From the NCBI GenBank assembly GCA_963780345.1, contig CAWABU010000011.1, forward strand, positions 447,752 through 511,751: a stretch of DNA of 64,000 nt. The letters are read 5' to 3'. This DNA is from PALSA-693 sp963780345 (GTDB lineage Bacteria; Actinomycetota; Acidimicrobiia; Acidimicrobiales; Palsa-688). Both the position numbers and the translations under genes were made by a program. A model generated the notes under the pieces. That model did no database searches, was not told the origin of the DNA, and was given only the letters and a program-made list of their open reading frames with translations. How positions within the stretch are numbered: position 1 is the stretch's first letter; each line of letters starts with the position of its first letter. Shown in pieces: positions 18,778 through 26,113 of the stretch.

Positions 18778-19305
18778 TGAAACGAGCTCCGATCCTGCTG
18801 GCGGCCACCGCCGCGGGGCTGGCCGGCGTGCTCAGTTTTCACTCGCACCGACCGACCAGCACGGTGGCGGTCCAGCCCACCACCTCGCCCGACACCGGGT
18901 GGATCCTCGAGCTCTGCGACCACCACCCCGGCGGCCTCGGGCGGCGGCGCCGTGACCCCGGCGACGACCGCGCCCGCCGGTGGCGCAAACCCCGCGGCCC
19001 CCACCACTACCACGCCCGCCGGGTCCAGTCGCCGCGCCACCGGCCAGCTGGTCACGTATCAGTACGGCGAGCTCTCCGTCACCGTCACCGAGAAGGGCGG
19101 TCGCATCACCGACCTGCAGATGGCGTCACTCAACGAGACCGACGCCCGGTCCGTCTTCATCGATGACCAGGCCATCCCGTCGCTGCGCCAGCAGGTCCTC
19201 GCTGCCCAGAGTGCGAACATCGACGGCGTCTCGGGCGCCACCTTCACCAGCCAGGCCTACGCCCAGTCGGCGCAGTCGGCCCTCGACCAGTTGGGGATCA
19301 AGTGA
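18777..19305 (+). CDS. Exported FMN-binding domain protein, frameshifted
   Basis: This small extracytoplasmic electron carrier has an N-terminal signal/anchor (MKRAPILLAATAAGLAGVL), a low-complexity Ser/Thr/Ala/Gly linker and an FMN-binding domain. The domain ends in the flavinylation motif DGVSGATFTS, whose Thr would carry covalent FMN. The frame breaks at about 18897-18899 in GGG. Reading one G fewer gives a continuous DTGGSSSSATTTPAASGGG linker into the second half. Without that repair, the N-terminal part runs out of frame to 19166. The last four bases overlap apbE, whose product attaches the FMN. The upstream reductase is the likely electron donor. Confidence 0.8.
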
Positions 19306-20090
19306 TTCGGGTACCCGAGCCGGTCATGGGCACGGTGGTGTCCATCACCGTCGACGCGCCCGACTTGCCACCAGACCGGTTGTGGCTGGCGGTGGCGGCC
19401 GCCCGGGCGGTCCTCCACCGGGCCGACGCCGTCTTCAGCGTCTGGAAGCCGAACAGCCCGATCAATCGGCTCCGTCTCGGCCAGCTCCGCCTGTCGGACG
19501 CCCCGAAGGAGGTCGGAGAAGTCCTGCTCGGCTGCGCCCTGGCGCGGGAGTGGACGGCCGGGTGGTTCGATCCCTGGGCCCTGCCGGGCGGGGTCGACCC
19601 GACCGGTCTGGTCAAAGGCTGGGCCGCGGCCCGGGCCGTCGACGAATTGCGAAAGGCCGGCGTGGCCTCGGCGATGGTGAGTGCCGGCGGCGACGTCGTC
19701 ACCCTCGGCCATCCAGACCGCGATCCGGGCCGCCCCTGGCGTATCGGGATCACCCACCCGTGGGACCCCCGTGGGCTGGTCGGGGTCGTCGAGGTGTCCG
19801 GCGATGCGGCGGTCTGCACCTCCGGCACCTACCAGCGCGGCGCCCATCTGCTCGACCCGAGTTCCGGAGCCCCGGCGGTCCGCACCGTCTCCGCCACCGT
19901 CGTCGGTCCCGACCCGGCGATGGCCGATGCCCTCGCCACCGGCCTCGCAGTCGGCGGCGACGACGCTCTGGGTGCCATCGACGGGGTGGAAGGCTACGAG
20001 GGCTGGCTGATCCGCCCGGACGGATCGGACGCGGCAACCGCCGGGTGGCAGCTCGCATCGGCGGTCGCAGCCGCCGCAGCCGCCGCCTGA
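19302..20090 (+). CDS. apbE: FAD:protein FMN transferase ApbE
   Basis: ApbE uses FAD to attach FMN covalently to a Thr/Ser in a (S/T)GA(T/S) motif, here most likely in the product of the preceding gene. Visible motifs are MGTVVSITVD near the N-terminus, WFDPWALPGGVDPTGLVKGWA, VSAGGDVV and TSGTYQRG...LLDPSSG. The protein is 262 residues, somewhat short for the family, and lacks the usual signal peptide, so transfer may occur in the cytosol or the signal may be absent from this form. GTG 19302 overlaps the previous stop (GTGA). The C-terminus is an Ala-rich tail. Confidence 0.9.
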   Translation: MIRVPEPVMGTVVSITVDAPDLPPDRLWLAVAAARAVLHRADAVFSVWKPNSPINRLRLGQLRLSDAPKEVGEVLLGCALAREWTAGWFDPWALPGGVDPTGLVKGWAAARAVDELRKAGVASAMVSAGGDVVTLGHPDRDPGRPWRIGITHPWDPRGLVGVVEVSGDAAVCTSGTYQRGAHLLDPSSGAPAVRTVSATVVGPDPAMADALATGLAVGGDDALGAIDGVEGYEGWLIRPDGSDAATAGWQLASAVAAAAAAA

Positions 20091-20112
20091 TCCTCCTGCA
20101 CCTTACGGGGCC

Positions 20113-20168
20113 GTCCTTGCGTCCTTGCGTCCTTGCGTCCTTGCGTCCTTGCGCCTTTGCGCCCCTGC
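20113..20168. repeat. 8-bp tandem repeat GTCCTTGC, five exact copies plus two degenerate
   Basis: GTCCTTGC repeats head to tail at 20113, 20121, 20129, 20137 and 20145, followed by GCCTTTGC and GCCCCTGC variants. It sits between the convergent apbE and lhgO genes. Slippage-prone; no coding role seen. Confidence 0.9.
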
Positions 20169-20216
20169 TCGCCCTGCGAACCCAACAGCGCGGCGCATCC
20201 CGTCGGGGCGCCCGAG

Positions 20217-21413
20217 TTACACCCGGGCCTTATCGACCTCGTCCACCAGGTACTCGGCGATGGCGAGCGACGAGGTGGCACCGGGGGACGGGGCGTTGCG
20301 TACGGTCACCACGCGGGCCGATCCGGGGGCCGAACCGATGCGGAAATCGTCGACCAGGCTGCCATCGGCGTCAACGGCCTGGGCGCGCACCCCTGCGGGC
20401 GCCGGCACCACGTCCGCCGCCGTCACCTCCGGGACCAACCGGCGGGCGGCGGCGATGAAGGCCCGCTTCGACAGTGACCCTCGCAGCTCGCGAAGCCCGG
20501 GTCGCCAGTGCTGGCCGACCATCTTCCGAAATCCCGGCCAGGCCAGGGTCTCCCGGACGTCGCCGGGCTGGATGTCCCGGCGCCGATAGCCCTCCCTGGC
20601 CAGGGCCAGCACCGCGTTGGGGCCCACGTCGACGATCCCGCCCACCCGCCGGGTGAAATGGACGCCCAGGAACGGATACGCCGGGTCCGGCACCGGGTAG
20701 ATCAGACCCTCCACCAGATGCGTTCGTTGGGGGACCAGGCGCCAGTACTCGCCCCGGAAGGCGACGATGGCCGGACCGGCCTGGTCGCCGGCGAGCCGGG
20801 CCACCCGATCGGCCTGCAAACCGGCGCAAACGATCACCCGATCGGCGGGCAGGTCGCCGGCCGGGCTGCTCACCACGACCTCCGTGCCGGTGGTGCGAAA
20901 ACCGGTCACCTCGAAGCCGAGCCGGACGTCGAGTTCGGCCGCCATGGCTTCTGCCATTTTGGGGAAATCGACGATGGCGGTGTGGGGCGAGTGGAGCGCG
21001 GCCACGCCGGCGGCGTGCGGCTCGATGTCCTTTAGCTCGGTGCCGGTCAGCCACCGCAAGCCTGGCACGCCGTTGGCTTCGGCCCTACCTTCGATCTGGC
21101 GCAGCGCGGGCACCTCGTCAGAGGTGCTGGCCACCACCAGCTTGCCGCACTCCTCGTACGGCACGCCCCGGGCCTCGCAGAACTCCCGGAGCAGCTGGCG
21201 GCCCCGGGTGCAGAGCCGGGCCTTGAGCGATCCGGGCGCGTAATACAGGCCGGCGTGCACCACTCCGCTGTTGTGCGAGGTCTGGTGCCGGCCCACCGCC
21301 GCTTCTTTGTCGACCACGGTGACGGCGGCGTCGGGGTGGCGCTGCCGGAGTTCGCGGGCGGTAGCCAGCCCGATGATCCCGGCCCCGACGATCACGAACC
21401 GCTCGGCCGTCAA
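20217..21413 (-). CDS. lhgO: L-2-hydroxyglutarate oxidase-like FAD enzyme
   Basis: This FAD-dependent oxidoreductase of the DAO superfamily matches LhgO/L-2-hydroxyglutarate dehydrogenase. The N-terminal FAD motif is VIVGAGIIGLATARELRQR. Then come QTSHNSGVVHAGLYYAPGS and CTRGRQLLREFC, both characteristic of LhgO, and a C-terminal NAPSPGATSSLAIAEYL. It would oxidise L-2-hydroxyglutarate to 2-oxoglutarate and deliver electrons to the respiratory chain. The start appears to be TTG 21413, right before the FAD strand. It is convergent with apbE across the 8-bp repeat. Confidence 0.88.
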   Translation of the reverse strand: MTAERFVIVGAGIIGLATARELRQRHPDAAVTVVDKEAAVGRHQTSHNSGVVHAGLYYAPGSLKARLCTRGRQLLREFCEARGVPYEECGKLVVASTSDEVPALRQIEGRAEANGVPGLRWLTGTELKDIEPHAAGVAALHSPHTAIVDFPKMAEAMAAELDVRLGFEVTGFRTTGTEVVVSSPAGDLPADRVIVCAGLQADRVARLAGDQAGPAIVAFRGEYWRLVPQRTHLVEGLIYPVPDPAYPFLGVHFTRRVGGIVDVGPNAVLALAREGYRRRDIQPGDVRETLAWPGFRKMVGQHWRPGLRELRGSLSKRAFIAAARRLVPEVTAADVVPAPAGVRAQAVDADGSLVDDFRIGSAPGSARVVTVRNAPSPGATSSLAIAEYLVDEVDKARV

Positions 21414-21552
21414 GCGCCTGGACCCCGCGATCTCGTAGGGGCGAGCGTCCCTCTGCTCCAGTTACGCCGATGCAGCGCGCCACCCTCCCCGGTTGTCGGT
21501 CGGGTGAGCATAACGCCCGATGGCCGGCGGGCTACGCCGGCGGGTTGGGGGG

Positions 21553-22374
21553 ATGGTGCCTGATGCGGTGACCGGTTCGGTGCGGGGCTATGTGGGGGCG
21601 GTGCAGGAGCTGGGGCCGGTGGGGGTGGTGGCGGTGTATGGGGTGGGGGCGCTGGCGTTGAATGATTTCAGCGCCCGGCAGAGCAATATCGATCTGGTGG
21701 TGGTGAGCGAGGTGCGGCCCGCCGGCGGTGAGCTGGCCCGCCTGGCGGGGGCGGCCCGCCGGCTGCGCCACGCCGGCCGCAGCGCCCAGGTGTGGTATGT
21801 GACCTGGGCCGATCTCGACCGCCACGGGCCGGGCTTTTCTGCCGATGGGACGCCGGCGGCGGGGGCGGGGGGCTTGGCGGGGTCCGGTGGGGCTGGTGAG
21901 GCTGGCGGGGCGAGTGGGGCTGGTGGGGCTGGCGGGGCTGGCGGGGCCGGCCCGTTGGCCACGCCCATGACCCGGGCCATCTTGCGGCACGACCCGATGG
22001 CGTTGTTCGGTCCGGACTGGCCGGTGGTGGGCTACGACCCCGACGCCTATCGGGCCTGGGCCGCGGCCCGGCTGCAGGCCCTGGTGGCCCAGGCGCACGG
22101 GTTGTTGATCTTCCGCCGGGATGTGGCCCCGCTGGTGTTGGAGGCGGCCCGGTTGGCCCAGGCGGTCCTGACCGGGCGGGTGTTGTCGAAGTCCGAGGCC
22201 AGGGAGCTGGCCATGCCGCTGGTCTCGACGCGCCATCAGCGGCTGCTCACCGACGCCGTGGGCTACCGCCACGGGGCCCACTTTTCCATGTACTGGGGTC
22301 CCTTCGAACGCAAGTACGACGCTTTGGGGCTGCTGGGCGAACTGCGCGACCTGGCCCTGCCGGCCCGGCCCTGA
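21553..22374 (+). CDS. Nucleotidyltransferase-like protein (ANT/DUF4111 type), degenerate
   Basis: The N-terminal fold looks like the aminoglycoside-nucleotidyltransferase family: VAVYGVGALALNDFSARQSNIDLVVV aligns with the usual GSxALGDFxPGxSDIDLxVV. The C-terminal helical region (VLEAARLAQAVLTGRVLSKSEARELAM) matches the DUF4111 helper domain. Two catalytic features look weakened: GS is GV, and the first Asp of the DxD is Asn. About residues 95-140 form a Gly/Ala/Ser-rich insert built of short GAGGAGGAS units. The start could be ATG 21553 or an upstream in-frame codon at 21520. Antibiotic modification is not supported by the sequence; the true substrate is unknown. Confidence 0.6.
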   Translation: MVPDAVTGSVRGYVGAVQELGPVGVVAVYGVGALALNDFSARQSNIDLVVVSEVRPAGGELARLAGAARRLRHAGRSAQVWYVTWADLDRHGPGFSADGTPAAGAGGLAGSGGAGEAGGASGAGGAGGAGGAGPLATPMTRAILRHDPMALFGPDWPVVGYDPDAYRAWAAARLQALVAQAHGLLIFRRDVAPLVLEAARLAQAVLTGRVLSKSEARELAMPLVSTRHQRLLTDAVGYRHGAHFSMYWGPFERKYDALGLLGELRDLALPARP

Positions 22375-22380
22375 CCTCTT

Positions 22381-22932
22381 CGCCGGGCCCGGCGGCCGGG
22401 CCGCTTTACTGGCGCGAATCGGTCCCGAATCGACCCCCCGCCGGCTTTACTGGCGCGTTCGGTGCCCGGCTAAACCGTGGCCCGCGCCAGAGAAACTCCC
22501 GGACCCCCGGTTTTGGGCCCAACTCGCGCCAGTAAAGGCCACCCACCCCGGCGCGCCCTCGTTCGCCGGGCCCGGCGGCCGGGCGGCTTTTCTGGCGCGA
22601 ATCGGTCCCGAATCGACCCCCCCGCCGGTTTTACTGGCGCGTTCGGTGCCCAGCTAAACCGTGGCCCGCGCCAGAGAAACTCCCGGACCCCCGGTTTTGG
22701 GCCCAACTCGCGCCAGTAAAGGCCACCCACCCCGTCGCGCCCTCGGTCGCCGGGCCCGGCGGTCGGGTGGCTTTTCTGGCGCGAATCGGTCCCGAATCGA
22801 CCCCCCCGCCCGCCTTACTGGCGCGTTCGGTGCCCAGCTAAACCGTGGCCCGCGCCAGAGAAACTCCCGGACCCCCGGTTTTGGGCCCAATTCGCGCGCC
22901 GGTAAAGGCCACCCACCCCGGCGCGCCCTCGG
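22381..22932. repeat. 183/184-bp tandem repeat, three copies, with paired inverted motifs
   Basis: Units start at 22381, 22564 and 22748 and are nearly identical. Each holds the motif CTTTACTGGCGCG twice in forward orientation (22404 and 22445 in unit 1) and twice in reverse, as CGCGCCAGAGAAA (22483) and TCGCGCCAGTAAAG (22524). The outer forward and reverse copies are perfect 14-base complements, so each unit can fold or bind a protein symmetrically. Unit 3 is the most diverged at its right end. The unit length is not constant modulo three and all frames look like noise, so it is non-coding. Confidence 0.9.
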
Positions 22933-23100
22933 GGCCCGCCGTCGGGTCGTCGGGCCGTCGGGCCGTCGGGACCCTGGCCGAGCAGCCGGGCCGCCAGGGA
23001 CCCGCGTATCGCACCCGCCGGCCCGTCGCCGGGCCGCTCTCCCGCCTCTCCCGCCGGCCGCTCTGCCGCCTCGCCCTGCCCGGCACATCAGCCGCCGCGC

Positions 23101-23270
23101 CCGCCCGGCCGATCAGCCGCCTCGCCCCGCCCGGCCCATCGGCCGCACTTGCCCCGCCCGGCCGATCGACCGCACTTGCCCCGCCCGGCCCATCAGCCGC
23201 CTCGCCCGCCGAGCCACCAGACCGTCAGCCCGCCCGGCCACTCTGCCGCCTTGCCCGCCGGCACTCCTCG
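23101..23270. repeat. Degenerate ~27-bp GC-rich tandem repeat
   Basis: Four to six imperfect copies of CCGCCCGGCCSATCRRCCGC with a short CTCGCC/CACTTGCC tail. They fill the space between the 184-bp repeats and the following gene. A shorter GTCGGGCC repeat is seen at about 22940-22975. No reading frame is credible. Confidence 0.7.
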
Positions 23271-23283
23271 CCCGCCGACCGGG

Positions 23284-24648
23284 TCACCCCGTCGGGAAGC
23301 GCCCCAGCACATGGCGGAGCGCCGCCTCCAGCCCCGGATAGCGGAAAACATGGCCGGCCGCGACCAGGCGCCCGGGCTCGACCCGCTGGCTGGCCTCCGT
23401 CAGCTCCTCCGCCCCCTGCGCCCCCAGCAGCAGCCTCGGGCCCAGCCCCGGAACGGGCAGCACTGCCGGCCGGTGCAGCACCCGGGCCAGCGTGGCCGCG
23501 TACTCGCGGTTGCGGACCGGATTCGGGGCCACCGCATTGACCGGGCCCGACAGCTCAGGATCGAGGAGCGCCCGGTAATAGACATCGACCAGGTCATCGA
23601 TCCCGATCCACGCCATCCACTGCTCGCCGCGGCCAAGACGGCCACCGAGCCCGGCGGCGAAAAGCGGGCGCAAAAGCCGGAGCGTCCCACCCTGGGGCGA
23701 CTGCACGATCCCGGTGCGCACGTGTACCACCCGCACTCCCGCATCGATCGCCGGGCCGGTGGCGGCTTCCCAATCTGCGACCACGTCGGCCAGGAAGCCG
23801 TCGCCGCGTTCGCTCCCCTCGCTGAGAACTTCGTCGCCCCGATCGGCGCCATAGATCCCGATCGCCGACGCGGTGATCAGACACCGGGGACCCTGCCCGC
23901 CCGCCGCCGCGGCCATCGCCGCGGCCACCGCGGTGGCCAGCGCTGAGGTCGGCCCGACCCGGCTATCCCTGATGGCGTCACGATGCGAGTCGGTGAACCG
24001 TCCCGCGATCGACGCGCCGGCCAGGTGGATCACGGCGTCAATCCCGGTAAGGAGTTCCGGGTCCGGGGCGTCCGGGCGCCACTCGCGCTCGTCGGCGCCC
24101 GCCGCGGCCCTCCGGACCAGCCGGACCACCTGATGGCCGCCGCTGGTGAGAAAGGCGGCCAGGGCGGTTCCCACCAGGCCGGACGCGCCCGTGATCGCCA
24201 CTCGCAAGGGTGCGCCGCCTAACTCGCGACCCCACCGGTGGGCGGCCAGATCTCCGGCCAGTTCCCTCTTGCGGTAGGCGAAGATCGGCCGCAACAGGGC
24301 GGCCGGCACGTTGGTGTCGACGGCATCGGTCACCCCGGTTGCGCCGGCCCCGAGCGCGCCGAACTCGTGGACGTGTCGCCACCGGACGGCTCTGCGCAGC
24401 GGTTGGGACACCAGTACGTCCTCGAAGCGGCGGGGCGGGTCGTACCCGTCCGGTTGGTGTTGGGCGACCCACCTGACCCGGCCGGGCAGGCCCAGCACCG
24501 CTTGCCCGTCGCGGAGCGAATCGCTCTCAGCCAGGACCCGCACCGGGTGCCACGGCGGGGTCAGCCGGACCATCGACCCGGGCCGGCTGTGCCAGGCGAA
24601 CACCTCCTCGAGCGGCGCCTCGACCACGGCCCGATGTACGAAAGTCAT
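23284..24648 (-). CDS. SRPBCC-domain / TIGR01777 epimerase fusion
   Basis: The N-terminal 145 residues form an SRPBCC (START-like) lipid- or ligand-binding domain (VEAPLEEVFAWHSRPGSM). It is fused to a TIGR01777-type atypical SDR with GASGLVGTALAAFL, AVIHLAGASIAGRF, ITASAIGIYG and a C-terminal EASQRVEPGRL segment. This two-domain arrangement is common for the family in Actinobacteria. The biochemical activity is unknown; the SDR part should bind NAD(P). ATG 24648 begins the SRPBCC strand. The 3' end abuts the GC-rich repeats. Confidence 0.88.
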   Translation of the reverse strand: MTFVHRAVVEAPLEEVFAWHSRPGSMVRLTPPWHPVRVLAESDSLRDGQAVLGLPGRVRWVAQHQPDGYDPPRRFEDVLVSQPLRRAVRWRHVHEFGALGAGATGVTDAVDTNVPAALLRPIFAYRKRELAGDLAAHRWGRELGGAPLRVAITGASGLVGTALAAFLTSGGHQVVRLVRRAAAGADEREWRPDAPDPELLTGIDAVIHLAGASIAGRFTDSHRDAIRDSRVGPTSALATAVAAAMAAAAGGQGPRCLITASAIGIYGADRGDEVLSEGSERGDGFLADVVADWEAATGPAIDAGVRVVHVRTGIVQSPQGGTLRLLRPLFAAGLGGRLGRGEQWMAWIGIDDLVDVYYRALLDPELSGPVNAVAPNPVRNREYAATLARVLHRPAVLPVPGLGPRLLLGAQGAEELTEASQRVEPGRLVAAGHVFRYPGLEAALRHVLGRFPTG

Positions 24649-24808
24649 GGGGTCGACCGTACCGTCCCGGCCTCCCGACGCAGAACGCAGCGGCAGCGGG
24701 TAGGCCCTCCCTGGCGGTCACCGGCCGCAGCTGGAAACCTGGCGGTGAGTGGTTCACCCCGATTACAGCTGTACAGACTCGAAACCTGTAGAAACCTGGA
24801 GGTCAGCA

Positions 24809-25126
24809 ATGGCTGATGCGCAGTCCCTGCCCGAGATCGTCGACGAGGCCAGCGGGCGTTTTGTCCTCGAGGCGGACGGCGCCGTCGCTGAGCTGGACTA
24901 CGAACTGGAGGGCGACACGCTGATCCTTGTCCATACCAAGGTTCCCGACGAGCTGGGCGGCCGGGGTATTGCCGGCCGGCTGGTCGCGGCCGGCGTGGAT
25001 CGGGCCCGGCGGGACGGCCTGACCATCGCCCCCTGGTGTCCCTATGCCCGCCGGTGGCTGCGTGACCATGCCGACCAGACCGATGGCATCACTATCGACT
25101 GGTCGGAGCCGCCCACGCCTCGCTAG
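24809..25126 (+). CDS. Small GNAT-like N-acetyltransferase (YjdJ/GTL3 type)
   Basis: The protein has 105 residues with a compact acetyl-CoA-binding core: LILVHTKVPDELGGRGIAGRLV, then APWCPYARRWLRDH. This is the small GNAT family sometimes called Gcn5-related NAT type 3, which lacks the N-terminal half of normal GNATs. The substrate is unknown. ATG 24809 follows a good GGAGG at 24798-24802. The stop region overlaps the convergent VOC gene by a few bases. Confidence 0.85.
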   Translation: MADAQSLPEIVDEASGRFVLEADGAVAELDYELEGDTLILVHTKVPDELGGRGIAGRLVAAGVDRARRDGLTIAPWCPYARRWLRDHADQTDGITIDWSEPPTPR

Positions 25127-25485
25127 CCGACTGAGGCGCCCACCTGGTGCAGCTCGATTCGGTTTCCGGCGGGATCCTTCAGGAAGGCCTGGCGGCTGGT
25201 GCCGACGGCGACCGCATCGCTGACCTTGATCCCCTCCTGGCGCAGCTCGGTGATGGCTGCCTCCAGATCCTCGACTTGAAGGGCGAAATGCTGGCCCCGC
25301 TGGGTCGGGGGGTCGGAGCCGATCAGGTGAACTTGCTGGCCGCCGGCATCCAGCCAGGCGCCGGGGAAATCGAAATCGGGCCGGTCGGTGCGGGGCTCCA
25401 GGCCCAGGCGGCCGGTGTAGAACGCCAGTGCCGCGTCGACGTCGTCGACGTTGATCGATACGTGGTGCACAGCGCAGGGTTTCAT
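25123..25485 (-). CDS. VOC/glyoxalase-fold protein
   Basis: A single vicinal-oxygen-chelate module pair of 120 residues: VHHVSINVDDVDAALAFYTGRLGL at the N-terminus with a metal-ligand His, then HFALQVEDLEAAITELRQEGI and a C-terminal FLKDPAGNRIELHQ with the second-site His and Glu. Metal-dependent lyase, isomerase or dioxygenase activity is possible, but the substrate cannot be assigned. It precedes the DinB gene on the same strand in the reverse sense and is probably independent. Confidence 0.87.
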   Translation of the reverse strand: MKPCAVHHVSINVDDVDAALAFYTGRLGLEPRTDRPDFDFPGAWLDAGGQQVHLIGSDPPTQRGQHFALQVEDLEAAITELRQEGIKVSDAVAVGTSRQAFLKDPAGNRIELHQVGASVG

Positions 25486-25555
25486 ACGTCGACCTCCAGC
25501 CGAACGGTGAGTGCTGCCGATTGTAGGAGTGCCGAGACGGGTCAGGACGGCTCCG

Positions 25556-26062
25556 TCACAGTCCGAGCCACCCGCGCAGGTAGGCGGCTTGGCCGATGTG
25601 CTGGAGGCTGTCGTCGGCGATGCTGATCAGCCGCACCCCCATGGTCACAGGTGGATCCCACTCCGGGTCGACGATGCGGCCGAGATCGGTGGGCGTGAGC
25701 CCCTCGAGCATGCTGCGGGAGCGTCGGTCGACCGCGTCGAGATAGTCCAGCAGGGCGTCCGCATCGACCGGCCGGACCGACGCCACGTCCTCCGGTCCGT
25801 GCCCGTAGCCGGTATTGGCAGGGTCGGGATCGAGCCCGAACCGGGCGGCCCATGAATCGCGACTCCAGATCTGTTCGGTGTCCAGGAACCCGGCCACGTA
25901 GTAGTCCTGGACCCGGATCAGGTGCCAGATCAGCCACCCGATGGTGTTGACGCCGGGCGCCGGGGCTCTTGTCAGGTCTTCCGGCTGCAGGCCGGCGACG
26001 GTCGTCTCGGTCAGCGAAGGAATACGCCCGAACAGATCGAGCAGCAGGGCGGTCACATCCAT
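25556..26062 (-). CDS. DinB-family protein (DUF664 type)
   Basis: This four-helix DinB-fold protein of 168 residues has the metal-ligand pattern GWLIWHLIRVQDYYVAGF (first His) and DDSLQHIGQAAYLRGWL (later His). Such proteins bind a divalent metal and include thiol-dependent transferases, for example mycothiol-dependent enzymes in Actinobacteria. A mycothiol role here is only suggestive. ATG 26062 opens the first helix. Confidence 0.85.
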   Translation of the reverse strand: MDVTALLLDLFGRIPSLTETTVAGLQPEDLTRAPAPGVNTIGWLIWHLIRVQDYYVAGFLDTEQIWSRDSWAARFGLDPDPANTGYGHGPEDVASVRPVDADALLDYLDAVDRRSRSMLEGLTPTDLGRIVDPEWDPPVTMGVRLISIADDSLQHIGQAAYLRGWLGL

Positions 26063-26113
26063 ACGGCCATTTGACCACGTCCGGCCCCGGCCCCCGGCCA
26101 GCCCCGGCCTGCC

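Noticed and set aside
18980..20458. 492-codon plus-strand frame over the FMN-binding/apbE region
   Set aside because: It is Arg/Pro-rich, out of frame with two well-supported genes and has no domain.
22381..22932. CRISPR array
   Set aside because: Units are far too long, are contiguous with no unique spacers, and no cas gene is near.
22477..23341. Repeated frames beginning MARARETPGPPVLGP in the tandem repeats
   Set aside because: The 183/184-bp unit is not a constant multiple of three, and the frames on both strands look equally good; the array is non-coding.
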